DNA of 64,000 bases from an uncultured Alphaproteobacteria bacterium. Lineage in GTDB: Bacteria; Pseudomonadota; Alphaproteobacteria; Methylaequorales; Methylaequoraceae. Positions within the stretch are counted from its first letter, which is position 1. Each line of letters opens with the position of its first letter. This document shows positions 35,473 through 43,965 of this stretch, piece by piece. Location of the stretch: contig CACHGK010000005.1 in NCBI GenBank assembly GCA_902579395.1, forward strand, positions 28,481 through 92,480, in the 5' to 3' direction. The position numbers and the translations under genes were made by a program. The notes beneath the pieces are model-generated. The model was not told where the DNA came from. It ran no database searches and was given only the letters and a program-made list of their open reading frames with translations.

Positions 35473-36302
35473 GATTTGTTATTCTCCTTTCTATTTTTAT
35501 ATTCTTCTCGTAATTCCTTATTGGTTCTTATACCTTGAAATTGCAATGTTTCCTTAACCATATCATCAGGATCCTCTAGATCTTTTATAAAGGTTTCAAT
35601 TTTATAAATAAACCCTGGAATTTCATGAGACATTACAATCACAAATTTTTTTGTTTTATATCTTGAAACTCTATTTTTTAATTCAGTTTTTGTAAATGGC
35701 TGAAAAGAAATTTCCTTGGCAGGAATTTTCTTATTTTTGTAATCGATTTCTATATTTTTGATGTCGGTTGCGGCTATTGTATGCCTAATTCTACTTCTAA
35801 AAAACAAAGCATTACCACCAGTAAGCCTTTGCATATCTCTGGAGTCTCTTTCAAAAAATAACATGAACACTGGATTACCTTTAGCTCCTATTTGAGGGGG
35901 GAATCTAACTTTATTTCTACCTTTAAGGTATCTAAAAGTAATATGTTTGGTGTTATCGTCATCTATTTTAACAATATTTAATACAACATTACCTATAAAG
36001 TTATCTTCTCTTGTAGATTCCTTTTCAAACTTATAATAAATCCTGGAGGGTTCTTTGATAGTTTGCAAATGCTCATCAATAAACAAGGCGATATTTGCGC
36101 TTGACATTTCTTTAATTAATTCAAGCTTAAATTCCTCAGTGCCCCATTTGGCTCTTTTTTCTTCAGCATCCTCAGCGTTTGAGAAATCATCATTTAATTC
36201 TTTTTTATCTTCTGCTTTAGAGTGAGTATTTGTAAAAGATACTAAAGAAATGATTATACATAAGAGGTAAATTAAAGAAATTGATTTGTTATTACTATTC
36301 AT
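35469..36302 (-). CDS. Exported protein of unknown function
   Basis: A 277-residue precursor with a signal segment (about residues 8-28). The mature region is charged and beta-rich, with repeated strand-like segments (GNVVLNIVKIDDDNTKHITF, NPVFMLFFERDSRDM, RIRHTIAATDIKNIEIDY, KKFVIVMSHEIPGFIYKIE), somewhat in the style of LolA-like outer-membrane lipoprotein-sorting proteins, but no diagnostic motif is visible. It is translationally coupled to the small cysteine protein downstream. Its position between xox genes and the C1 cofactor genes suggests a periplasmic role in methanol oxidation; this is inference. Confidence 0.6.
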   Translation of the reverse strand: MNSNNKSISLIYLLCIIISLVSFTNTHSKAEDKKELNDDFSNAEDAEEKRAKWGTEEFKLELIKEMSSANIALFIDEHLQTIKEPSRIYYKFEKESTREDNFIGNVVLNIVKIDDDNTKHITFRYLKGRNKVRFPPQIGAKGNPVFMLFFERDSRDMQRLTGGNALFFRSRIRHTIAATDIKNIEIDYKNKKIPAKEISFQPFTKTELKNRVSRYKTKKFVIVMSHEIPGFIYKIETFIKDLEDPDDMVKETLQFQGIRTNKELREEYKNRKENNKS

Positions 36303-36355
36303 TACGCTATATTTATGGTTTATAATTTAATTTTTTTCAACAAAGATTTTAAAAT

Positions 36356-36850
36356 ATGTCGAATAAGTATAAAAATATTTCAGTAATATCTACAGGCTCG
36401 TGGGTGCCTGCAAGCTTTGGTGGGATAAAAAATACGAAAGACACATATCAAATCCAAATTAATAGATTGATTTTGAAAATCTCAATTGGGATTCATGAAC
36501 ACGAAAAACAGAAAAAACAAAGGGTAGCAATTTCCTTATCAATTAAAGCAATTGACAACCTCAATATTGTTAATGAGTCAATATCTAATGTTGTTTCATA
36601 TGAAAATATAATAAAGAAATTGAAAAATATAACTTCAAAAGGACATATTGAGCTTTTAGAAACACTTGGAGAAAAAATATTAAGTATGTGTTTTCAAGAT
36701 GATAGGGTTCTGTCTGTATGGATGAAACTAGAAAAACTCGATGTTTTTAAGGATACCGACAGTGTCGGGATTGAAATTATAAGAGATAGAACGGATAATC
36801 TACGAAAAAAACAGAGTTCGATAAATATCGAAAAAATTAAAAAAAAATAA
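36356..36850 (+). CDS. Dihydroneopterin aldolase (FolB-like) of the C1 cofactor cluster
   Basis: A 164-residue protein whose residues 30-150 form the FolB/T-fold domain: INRLILKISIGIHEHEKQKKQ, VVSYENIIKKL, GHIELLETLGEKI and the C-terminal VGIEIIRDR. The catalytic-type Glu in HIELLETL is present. About 30 N-terminal residues precede the domain. Because it opens the run of methanopterin/methylofuran genes, it probably makes the pterin precursor for tetrahydromethanopterin rather than only folate; which it serves cannot be told from sequence. Confidence 0.83.
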   Translation: MSNKYKNISVISTGSWVPASFGGIKNTKDTYQIQINRLILKISIGIHEHEKQKKQRVAISLSIKAIDNLNIVNESISNVVSYENIIKKLKNITSKGHIELLETLGEKILSMCFQDDRVLSVWMKLEKLDVFKDTDSVGIEIIRDRTDNLRKKQSSINIEKIKKK

Positions 36851-36863
36851 TTCCATTAAAATC

Positions 36864-37475
36864 ATGTGGATAATTAAGATAGGTGGAAGTTGGATTACGA
36901 ATTCTAGGCTTAATGCTCTCTTGGTTTGTTTATCAAAAATTTCAACTGAAAATCAAATTATAATTGTTGTTGGTGGAGGATGTTTTTCTGATGCTGTTAG
37001 ATTCGTATTCAAAAAAAAATATATGTCGGAGAAAACCGGGCATTATTTAGCTTTAAAGGCAACTGAAATGTTCTGTCATTTAGTTAAAGAAATTAACAAA
37101 GATTTTTATCTAGTATCAAAAATAAGTGAATTGAGAAAAAATGAAAATAAAATTAAAATTTGGATGCCATCAATTATACTAAAAAATGAATCATCATTTT
37201 TAAAAACCTGGGAATCAACATCAGATTCTGTAGCTGCATGGTTGCATAAAAAAATAAACTCAGATGGTTTGCTTTTTATAAAATCGTTAACTCTTGAAAA
37301 TGATTCTTACAGACTGAATCAACTGCAAAAAAGAGGGATTCTTGATGACAATGTAGATCAGTATCTTTATGGACAAAAAAATATTAAAATAATAGGACCT
37401 GAAATCATTGACCTGTTTAATGATTATTCAAGTTGGAAGCAACTATTTTTAAAATTTAAAAAGGTTATAATTTGA
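36864..37475 (+). CDS. Amino acid kinase family protein, probable methylofuran biosynthesis kinase (MfnE-like)
   Basis: A 203-residue amino-acid-kinase-fold protein. MWIIKIGGSWI is the phosphate-binding start, IIIVVGGGCFSDAVR the second glycine motif, and STSDSVAAWLHKKI the characteristic C1-cluster segment. Archaeal MfnE phosphorylates aminomethylfuran phosphate in methanofuran synthesis; the bacterial relatives sit in methylotroph C1 clusters and likely do the same for methylofuran. Its stop overlaps the TTG start of the next gene (TTGA). Confidence 0.78.
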   Translation: MWIIKIGGSWITNSRLNALLVCLSKISTENQIIIVVGGGCFSDAVRFVFKKKYMSEKTGHYLALKATEMFCHLVKEINKDFYLVSKISELRKNENKIKIWMPSIILKNESSFLKTWESTSDSVAAWLHKKINSDGLLFIKSLTLENDSYRLNQLQKRGILDDNVDQYLYGQKNIKIIGPEIIDLFNDYSSWKQLFLKFKKVII

Positions 37476-38029
37476 GTAAGAAAAAAAATATTAAGAAATG
37501 GGCATGGGTCTTAACTGGATCGGGCCATTTTTTTACCGAAACGATAGATCTTATAAATAAATTAAAAGAAGTTGATTTGTTTGTCTCTAAGGCAGCCGAA
37601 GAGGTTTTGGTAATGTATAAAAAAAAAGGTAAAATCTCAGAGACAGTAAGAATTTATCAAGACAATTCTGCTAGTTCAGCCTCGGTGGGGAAATTTTACA
37701 AAGGAGCATATCACACTGTTGTGATGGCCCCGACTTCAAGCAATACCGTTGCAAAATGTGTGTACGGAATTTCAGATAGTTTGGCTACTAATATATTTGC
37801 TCAATCAGGAAAATGTAAAGTTGAGTGTATTTTTTTTCCATGTGATACGGCTCCGGAATTGAAAACAATGGCGCCAAGTGGGATGGTAGATGTATATCCA
37901 AGGGAAATAGACTTAGAGAATGTAAAGAAATTAAAAAAATTTCAATTAACCGAAGTTGTTGAGAGTTTTAAACAACTTGAAGAAAAAGTAATGGAAAGGA
38001 AAAGATGTCTGAGAAAATTTTATTCTTAA
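37472..38029 (+). CDS. Flavoprotein, dihydromethanopterin reductase (DmrB/AfpA-like)
   Basis: A 185-residue flavodoxin-like/flavoprotein-family enzyme starting at TTG 37472. WVLTGSGHFFTETIDLI is the phosphate-binding start, APTSSNTVAKCVYGISDSLATN and FPCDTAPELKTMAPSGMVDVYPRE are typical of the DmrB/archaeoflavoprotein group. The inferred reaction is reduction of dihydromethanopterin to tetrahydromethanopterin, the last step of the cofactor pathway. It overlaps the next gene by 25 bases. Confidence 0.8.
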   Translation: MSKKKNIKKWAWVLTGSGHFFTETIDLINKLKEVDLFVSKAAEEVLVMYKKKGKISETVRIYQDNSASSASVGKFYKGAYHTVVMAPTSSNTVAKCVYGISDSLATNIFAQSGKCKVECIFFPCDTAPELKTMAPSGMVDVYPREIDLENVKKLKKFQLTEVVESFKQLEEKVMERKRCLRKFYS

Positions 38030-39387
38030 CTGGAAAATTAGCTGAGCGTCAACTAAAGAGAATACTGTCTTTAATGAAGCCTGAATTTAGTTACCGAATA
38101 AACCAGATTGGTGTAAATGTGGCTGCATTAATGTCAGAAAATATTATTATGAGAAGACTACAAAAAGAACAAGATGTAGATAGAATTATAATTCCAGGTA
38201 AATTTAGAGGAAATTTAAAGAAATTAACTAGATATTTTAATATTCCGGTTGAAAGAGGCCCAGATGATATTTCTCATTTACCTGATTATTTTGGTCTTAA
38301 AAAGCCTGAAGAAAAACTTGAAGAATATGATTGTGAAATATTTGCAGAAATAGTTGATGCAGCTGATATAAGTACTCAAAAAATTCTTAAATTAGCAAAA
38401 AATTATGCAGACCAAGGCGCTAATGTTATTGACTTAGGATGCATGCCTGATACTTCTTTTGAGCACCTTGAAGATACTGTAAGAGCTTTAAAATCCAAAG
38501 GGTTTAAAGTCTCAGTTGATTCTGCAAATAAAGACGAATTAATTAGAGGAGCTAACGCGGGTGCTGACTTCGTATTAAGTGTAAATGAAAAAAATATCAA
38601 CATATTAAATCATATAAAAAGTATTCCTGTAATCATTCCATCCAAACCAGGAGATTTTAAATCTCTTGAAAGATTAATAAAGATTGTAAAAGAAAAGAAA
38701 ATTGATTTTTTTGCTGATCCGATTTTGGATCCAATTCATTATGGTTTCGCAGATTCAATTGAAAGATACATAAAATTGAGAAAAAATCATCCAAAAATAA
38801 AAATATTTATGGGTACCGGCAATCTTACGGAACTCACAGACAGTGACTCTGCCGGAGTAAATGCAACCTTGATGGGATTAGCATCAGAATTATCAGTTGA
38901 CGCTGTCCTTGTTGTTCAAGTGAGTGGTCATTGTAAAAATTCAATTAAAGAAACGGATGCAGCTAGAAAAATAATGTATTATTCCAAAAAAAATAAAAGA
39001 TTACCTTTCAGAATTGATAATTCATTAATGGCTATGTCTGAAAGAAAACCGACTAGAAAAACAAAAAAAGAAATTAATGAAATAAGAAATTTTATAAAAG
39101 ATAAAAATTATAGAATTTTTTTAACTGAGAACGGAGTTAATATTTTAAATTCTGAAACACATATAATTAATTCTGATCCATTTGATTTCTATGATAAACT
39201 AAAAGTTGAAAACGACGCAAGTCATGCCTTTTATCTAGGAGTAGAATTGGCAAGAGCCCAAATAGCTTGGCAATTAGGAAAAAATTATGATCAAGATAAT
39301 GAATTAGAGTGGGGAATTGCAACACCGAAAAAAAATAAAAATCTAACAAAAAGACCAAAGTTAAAGTCAACTCAAAAAAAAAATTAA
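38005..39387 (+). CDS. Dihydropteroate synthase-related protein of the H4MPT pathway
   Basis: A 460-residue two-part protein. The first about 110 residues form a separate domain (EKILFLTGKLAERQLKRIL); the middle is a TIM-barrel pterin-binding domain with EIVDAADI, NYADQGANVIDLGCMPDT, KVSVDSANKDEL and FFADPILDPIHYG, all in the style of dihydropteroate synthase. Members are restricted to organisms with methanopterin. It may join the pterin to ribofuranosyl-aminobenzene phosphate, made by the RFAP synthase at 48.6-49.6 kb. This role is inferred from family and context. Confidence 0.85.
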   Translation: MSEKILFLTGKLAERQLKRILSLMKPEFSYRINQIGVNVAALMSENIIMRRLQKEQDVDRIIIPGKFRGNLKKLTRYFNIPVERGPDDISHLPDYFGLKKPEEKLEEYDCEIFAEIVDAADISTQKILKLAKNYADQGANVIDLGCMPDTSFEHLEDTVRALKSKGFKVSVDSANKDELIRGANAGADFVLSVNEKNINILNHIKSIPVIIPSKPGDFKSLERLIKIVKEKKIDFFADPILDPIHYGFADSIERYIKLRKNHPKIKIFMGTGNLTELTDSDSAGVNATLMGLASELSVDAVLVVQVSGHCKNSIKETDAARKIMYYSKKNKRLPFRIDNSLMAMSERKPTRKTKKEINEIRNFIKDKNYRIFLTENGVNILNSETHIINSDPFDFYDKLKVENDASHAFYLGVELARAQIAWQLGKNYDQDNELEWGIATPKKNKNLTKRPKLKSTQKKN

Positions 39388-39942
39388 ATGATCTTAGAAA
39401 CTATAATTGCAACCACAAACAAAAAAGGACAAGTTAACTTTGCTCCTTTTGGAATCAGAAAGGATAAAAATTTTTTATTTATATCACCATATATCCCATC
39501 TCAAACTTTACTCAACCTTGAGGAAACCATGCAAGCAGCAGTAAATTATGTGAATGATTCATCTTTCTTTGTTAATTGTATTCTTGGTAAAAAAAACTTT
39601 AAAAAAGAAAAATGTGTAAAGATAAAAGGATTTTTTTTAAAAGGAGCTGAGGCACATGACGAGGTTGTTGTTGACTCAATTATTAAAGACAGAATTAGAC
39701 CTACCTTCAAATGTAAAGTAGTACGAAGAATTTATCATAAAAGGTATGAGGGTTTTAATCGTGCTGATGGTTCTATAATCGAGGCATGTATTTTGGCATC
39801 AAGAGTTAAAATTTTAAAAAAAAAAAAAATTTTAGTTAGTCTCAATAATTTAAAAAACTCAGTTGTAAAGACAGCAGGTGATAATCAGATAAAAAGCTGG
39901 AATTTAATTAGAAAATATATTTTGGACGAAGCAAAGGATTAA
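39388..39942 (+). CDS. DUF447-type flavin-reductase-like protein
   Basis: A 184-residue protein of the DUF447 family, a split-barrel (flavin reductase-like) fold found in methanogens and in methylotroph C1 clusters. ETIIATTNKKGQVNFAPFG and the central AVNYVNDSSFFVNCILG fit. The function is unassigned in the literature known to me; a role in methanopterin or methylofuran synthesis is inferred from context. It starts immediately after the stop of the DHPS-like gene. Confidence 0.75.
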   Translation: MILETIIATTNKKGQVNFAPFGIRKDKNFLFISPYIPSQTLLNLEETMQAAVNYVNDSSFFVNCILGKKNFKKEKCVKIKGFFLKGAEAHDEVVVDSIIKDRIRPTFKCKVVRRIYHKRYEGFNRADGSIIEACILASRVKILKKKKILVSLNNLKNSVVKTAGDNQIKSWNLIRKYILDEAKD

Positions 39943-39958
39943 GGGAGCATTAAGCTAT

Positions 39959-40678
39959 ATGAATTTTTTGGTTAGTGTGAAAAATATAAGTGAAATTTCT
40001 GATGAGTTATTAAATGAGATCGATATACTTGATTTAAAAGATCCGTCGAAAGGATCTATTGGCGCATGGAATAATTTGGAAATAAAAAAAGTAATAACAC
40101 GATTTAAAAATAGGACGAAAATTTCGGCAACTCTTGGTGATATATTTAATAATAAAAAATTTAAAGAAAGCTTAGAGAGTTTTGACAACTTAAATTTAGA
40201 TTTTGTAAAATTCGGTTTACTATCATTTGCTAATGAAAATTTATTTGAAAAATTGAGATTAATTTCTTTAAAAAAATTTAGAACCAAATTGGTATGTGTT
40301 GTTTTTGTTGACCATAAAGAAACATTTGATCGGGTGAATAGAAGTATAAAAATTTTTTTAGATGCTGGAATTGAGTTTATTTTACTTGATACTTTTAGAA
40401 AAGATGCAGGCAATCTTCTAGATTTTTGTAATAGGAAGTATTTGGAGAAATTTATATCGAAATGTAAGCATTTCAATATTAAAGTTGGACTAGCTGGCGG
40501 GTTAAAAGAATCTCAAGTACCAACTTTATTATCTTTAAAACCAAATATAATTGGTTTTCGATCAGCTGTTTGTGAATTTTATAAAAGAGAATCGTTAATA
40601 AAACTCAAAAAGGTAAGAAGGATTTCATTTCATTTTAATTCTTTCAGAAGTAATGCAACTGAAAGAGCAGGTGCATGA
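39959..40678 (+). CDS. mfnB: (5-formylfuran-3-yl)methyl phosphate synthase MfnB
   Basis: Builds the furan ring precursor of methano/methylofuran from two glyceraldehyde-3-phosphate molecules. The 239-residue TIM barrel starts MNFLVSVKNISEI and has ILDLKDPSKGSIGAW, TLGDIF, KFGLLSF, LLDTFRKDAG with the Schiff-base-forming region, and VGLAGGLKESQV. Its last 49 bases overlap the 3' end of the oppositely oriented mfnF-type gene. A 173-codon antisense frame over it is a shadow. Confidence 0.87.
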   Translation: MNFLVSVKNISEISDELLNEIDILDLKDPSKGSIGAWNNLEIKKVITRFKNRTKISATLGDIFNNKKFKESLESFDNLNLDFVKFGLLSFANENLFEKLRLISLKKFRTKLVCVVFVDHKETFDRVNRSIKIFLDAGIEFILLDTFRKDAGNLLDFCNRKYLEKFISKCKHFNIKVGLAGGLKESQVPTLLSLKPNIIGFRSAVCEFYKRESLIKLKKVRRISFHFNSFRSNATERAGA

Positions 40679-41655
40679 TAGGAAGCCTTTATATTTAGGT
40701 TTGATTTTTTTAAAAATGAATGAAGATATTTGGTTTTATATTTTTTTTGCTTTAAGAAATTCGTAAGAACCTCTTGACCTATCCCAGAAGTGACAACAGT
40801 GAATTTTTTTAAGTCAAAATTACATCTAAGTTTCTCTATAGTATCTGAAATAGTATTAAGTTGAATTGAAGAAATCCTTTGGCAAATTTTTAACAATCTT
40901 TCTTTCATGTTTTCGTTATAATCAAATCCGAAGCTTCTTGATAATCTTTTGAGACTATTGCGTATTGTTTTATTAGATCCATCCGCCGTTACGTCTAAAT
41001 CAATTTTTCTATTCAATTTTTTTAATATTCTATATATATCAGATGAATCAGAAAAAAACTCTGGTATAATTTTTAGTCGTTGGTTTTCTAAATTAATTTC
41101 AGAAGTTATTCCAAATAAAGGAGTTCTAGTGAAACCGGTATAAAGAAGTTCAAGATTTTTTATTCTTGAAAAATCATCAAATGATTCATTTAATAGTTTT
41201 CCATCTTTAATACATATTAGATCTGTTGTTGTGGATCCAAAATCCACAATTATTCCATTCCTAATTTTTTCTTTAAAAAAATTTCCTATACTATGCCAAT
41301 TCATAGATATCAATTCATGATGTTTTGGTTTTTTTAAAAAAGTTTTGGATGAAGTTACATAGAAGAAATTATCAAAGTTAAGAAATTTGCAATATTCCAT
41401 TATTGTGGATACTCCATGTTTTCTATTTTTGAAATTATCACATAGCTCAGCTGACATCGTTAAACCACATTTTATTTTTTTTTGGGGTAATAATTTATTT
41501 AACTCTAAGAACTTATTTTTCAAAGTTTTAATATCTTTCCATATTTTGCAACTTGAATAATCTACGAATCTGATTATCTCATTTTCGTCAACACCAATTA
41601 TTTTTAAATGTGCACCGCCAATATCAATTCCTAAGTGAGAAACTTCTTTTGTCAT
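40630..41655 (-). CDS. Hydantoinase/oxoprolinase-like H4MPT-linked protein (MfnF-like)
   Basis: A 341-residue protein of the ASKHA-fold family annotated as H4MPT-linked C1 transfer pathway protein. LGIDIGGAHLKIIGVDE and IVDFGSTTTDLICIKDGKL are the two phosphate motifs; CQRISSIQLNTISDTIE and YHAPALSVALLL occur near the end. The archaeal homologue MfnF couples the phosphorylated aminomethylfuran to the tyramine-glutamate portion of methanofuran. The equivalent methylofuran step is inferred. It overlaps the next minus-strand gene by one base. Confidence 0.82.
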   Translation of the reverse strand: MTKEVSHLGIDIGGAHLKIIGVDENEIIRFVDYSSCKIWKDIKTLKNKFLELNKLLPQKKIKCGLTMSAELCDNFKNRKHGVSTIMEYCKFLNFDNFFYVTSSKTFLKKPKHHELISMNWHSIGNFFKEKIRNGIIVDFGSTTTDLICIKDGKLLNESFDDFSRIKNLELLYTGFTRTPLFGITSEINLENQRLKIIPEFFSDSSDIYRILKKLNRKIDLDVTADGSNKTIRNSLKRLSRSFGFDYNENMKERLLKICQRISSIQLNTISDTIEKLRCNFDLKKFTVVTSGIGQEVLTNFLKQKKYKTKYLHSFLKKSNLNIKASYHAPALSVALLLKELK

Positions 41656-42614
41656 TAAAAAATATATTTGAATTTTTTTAGTAACTTGGGATAAATATTT
41701 TCTAATTCTTTATTTAAGTAAAAATTAGTAATTGCATCGATAGTTTTTTGGTCATAAGACATCTCAATACCACAATATGAACTTGTGAATCTCGAATTTA
41801 TTTCTAAAACTAACCATTTTCTTTTATGTAAAATTATGTCAACACCAATTATACCAAATAGTCCTTTGAATGTTCTACTTATTTGATTTGCAAGATATTC
41901 GATTTCTTTTCTATTATTTTCCAATCCTCCCATTAAACAACCGATCTGATAAATTCTATTTTTTTCAAGTTTTATTATTTGTTCATTACAACAAATAACT
42001 CTATTTTCTCCATTTTTACATAACATTAAAAAGCTTCCCTTTTTACCTGAATAAAATTTTTGAAATATATAATTTTTATCTCTTTTTATATCTTCATAAT
42101 TTAGTATTCTTACATTATCTGATCCTGCACCATATTCCGGTTTTGAGACGAATTGTGTATTTAATAAAATTTTTTTGTCTCTAATTGTTTTAACTGTTGG
42201 TATTTCATATTTATTTAAAAAATCAATTGTTTTTATTTTAGATGAGAAAATTTTAATGCAATCAAAACTCGATCCCAAAGTTTTAAACAACTTATTTGTA
42301 ATTTTAAAAAGGTCGATATGGATTTTACTAGTTTCGGGAGCTACAAGAATTACTTCATGATCAGCGTCTAATTTATTTAAAATGTCAATAAATGAAACAT
42401 TTATACTAGTAAAATAATATTTTACTTTTTTAAATTTTTGAGTATTAAGATTTTTATTTCGCAAAACAATAATATTTTTGATTCTATCACTTTTTACAAA
42501 ATTCTTTATTATGGAATTAGTGATGTTGAGAGCCTCTTCAAATATTTTTTGGTTTTGGCGTTTTTCAATATTCGATTGCGCTGTAAAATATTCTAAAATA
42601 ACTAACTTTTTCAT
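41655..42614 (-). CDS. ATP-grasp ligase, MfnD-like (probable tyrosine/tyramine-glutamate ligase)
   Basis: A 319-residue ATP-grasp enzyme. LVAPETSK lies in the N-terminal domain; FVSKPEYGAGSDNVRIL and NYIFQKFYSGKKGSFLMLC are in the nucleotide-binding part; GIIGVDIILHKRKWLVLEINSR carries the magnesium-ligand Glu/Asn. It resembles the archaeal tyramine-glutamate ligase MfnD more than RimK. Because bacterial methylofuran is reported to contain tyrosine and a glutamate chain, it probably makes that amide bond. The substrate is inferred. Confidence 0.75.
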   Translation of the reverse strand: MKKLVILEYFTAQSNIEKRQNQKIFEEALNITNSIIKNFVKSDRIKNIIVLRNKNLNTQKFKKVKYYFTSINVSFIDILNKLDADHEVILVAPETSKIHIDLFKITNKLFKTLGSSFDCIKIFSSKIKTIDFLNKYEIPTVKTIRDKKILLNTQFVSKPEYGAGSDNVRILNYEDIKRDKNYIFQKFYSGKKGSFLMLCKNGENRVICCNEQIIKLEKNRIYQIGCLMGGLENNRKEIEYLANQISRTFKGLFGIIGVDIILHKRKWLVLEINSRFTSSYCGIEMSYDQKTIDAITNFYLNKELENIYPKLLKKFKYIF

Positions 42615-42629
42615 CCACTGAAATTCTTT

Positions 42630-43325
42630 ATGAAAATTATATTAGCAGTTGATATATTGAATGGCAAAGTTGTAAAAGCTTTTGCAGGTTTAAGAATGAA
42701 TTACAAACCACTTTTAATTCAAAATAGAGATTTTTCAGATGCTATTAAATTGATAAAGGAGGTAAAAAAAAGAACTCTCTTGAAAGAAGTATATATTGCA
42801 GACCTAAATTCAATTAATAAAAAAGGAACCAACAATCAATATATAGAAAAAGTTCTTAGAAATTTTCCTGAATTAATTTTTCTTATTGATGCTGGTTTCG
42901 ACTATCCGATTTCAGTTTACAAATATCACAAAAGGAAAGAATATAAAAATTTAAAAAACTATGAGATCGTATTAGGGACCGAGACTTTAAGAAATTTTAA
43001 ACTGTCATCTTTTAAACAATCAAAAAAATTTCAGCTTTCTATTGATTTTAATGGTGAACAAGAAAGTTGGTTAAGAAAAATTAGAAAGGAAAGGGTGGAC
43101 TGCAATATTATTTTGATGTTTTTGGAAAAGATTGGTGGACGTGGACTGGACTTACCTCTCATAAAAAAAATTATAGGTCTGTTAAATTCAAGCAAGGTTA
43201 CGGTCGGCGGTGGCTTGAAAACAGAGGGACAAATTTCGCAACTATCCAGAATCGGCGTAGAGAGTGTGCTCTCTTCCACTCTCTTACATCGAAAAATATC
43301 TAGGGACGAAATTTTTGGTCCCTAG
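42630..43325 (+). CDS. HisA/HisF-related TIM-barrel protein of the C1 cluster
   Basis: A 231-residue protein with the HisA-like start MKIILAVDILNGKVVKAF, VYIADLNSI, FLIDAGFDYP, SIDFNGE and the phosphate-binding ends KVTVGGGLK and GVESVLSSTLLH. It belongs to the hisAF-related family found in methanopterin-containing organisms and is not the histidine enzyme, since no his genes surround it. The reaction is unassigned; it could act on a phosphorylated sugar or furan intermediate. It lies alone on the plus strand between two minus-strand groups. Confidence 0.78.
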   Translation: MKIILAVDILNGKVVKAFAGLRMNYKPLLIQNRDFSDAIKLIKEVKKRTLLKEVYIADLNSINKKGTNNQYIEKVLRNFPELIFLIDAGFDYPISVYKYHKRKEYKNLKNYEIVLGTETLRNFKLSSFKQSKKFQLSIDFNGEQESWLRKIRKERVDCNIILMFLEKIGGRGLDLPLIKKIIGLLNSSKVTVGGGLKTEGQISQLSRIGVESVLSSTLLHRKISRDEIFGP

Positions 43326-43328
43326 ATT

Positions 43329-43400
43329 TTAACTTCCTTTAAAAAAAGAGAACAACCTTGAAAGCCATCCGCCACCACTAGCTTTTGTTGATGGCTCCAT
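43329..43400 (-). CDS. Possible 23-residue small ORF downstream of fae
   Basis: An ATG at 43400 opens MEPSTKASGGGWLSRLFSFF-KGS before a TAA at 43329. It is in the same frame as fae and separated from the fae TGA by four codons (Ser-Thr-Ser-Asp), so it could be a distinct micro-ORF or a tail made by stop-codon readthrough. The amphipathic WLSRLFSFF segment looks protein-like. There is no good Shine-Dalgarno. The alternative is that this is untranslated 3' sequence; the AGCCATC/GATGGCT hairpin within it may be part of a terminator. Confidence 0.25.
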   Translation of the reverse strand: MEPSTKASGGGWLSRLFSFFKGS

Positions 43401-43412
43401 GTCGGATGTACT

Positions 43413-43922
43413 TCATTTTGCAGCGAAAGGATGTTCTGCAGAATCTTTTTCAGAAACAACATCTTTGGCTTTTGGTTCACCAGCAACTGCTCTTTCAATA
43501 GATTCTTTTGTAGCTTGATAGTTATATTCTTGGATTTTTTTATCATCTTCTGCTAACCAGTGAATGAAAACTCCAACAGATATAAATAAATCATCGGCTT
43601 CATCAGCAGGAATTGTTCCTTCTGCAACACAATCCATAACAGCTTTGGCAACACCATGTTGTGCTGGACCGAACATTTGTACTGCTTGTTTTGCGCCTTT
43701 TATTGTTACTTTGTTAAACATACAAGTTGCTGGTTTGGTCATTAGGTTTGGTGCAACAACCGCAAGAAGAGCAGTAAAGCCATCTTTATTGTTTGTTAAA
43801 CTATTTGCAAAAGCGGTTTCGGCTGGAGTGCCTCTTGGTCCAATTATTAAGTCGATGTGAGCTACTTCGTTTCCATCACCAACTAATGATTCGCCTACTA
43901 GCATTTTTGTGATTTTTGCCAT
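43413..43922 (-). CDS. fae: Formaldehyde-activating enzyme Fae
   Basis: Condenses formaldehyde with tetrahydromethanopterin to methylene-H4MPT, the entry of the C1 oxidation pathway. The 169-residue protein shows [19 protein letters not shown] with the catalytic-type His, [49 protein letters not shown] and [12 protein letters not shown], nearly invariant in the family. A strong GGAGG Shine-Dalgarno precedes the ATG, and the codons are more GC-rich than in neighbours, consistent with abundant protein. Confidence 0.97.
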   Translation of the reverse strand: MAKITKMLVGESLVGDGNEVAHIDLIIGPRGTPAETAFANSLTNNKDGFTALLAVVAPNLMTKPATCMFNKVTIKGAKQAVQMFGPAQHGVAKAVMDCVAEGTIPADEADDLFISVGVFIHWLAEDDKKIQEYNYQATKESIERAVAGEPKAKDVVSEKDSAEHPFAAK

Positions 43923-43965
43923 ATTTCCTCCGTATTGAGATTATTATAACTTCCAGTATAAATTA

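Noticed and set aside
39955-40476. Minus-strand 173-codon frame
   Set aside because: It lies antisense to mfnB, whose plus-strand translation has clear family motifs; the antisense translation is low-complexity Ser/Lys/Phe.
42630-43325. Histidine biosynthesis HisA
   Set aside because: It resembles HisA in fold motifs but has no his neighbours and sits in a methanopterin cluster, matching the hisAF-related family instead.
43413-43415. TGA of fae read as tryptophan (alternative genetic code)
   Set aside because: TGA is used as a normal stop in other genes here, for example pqqD, nrdA and mfnB, and Fae has its usual length when it stops there.
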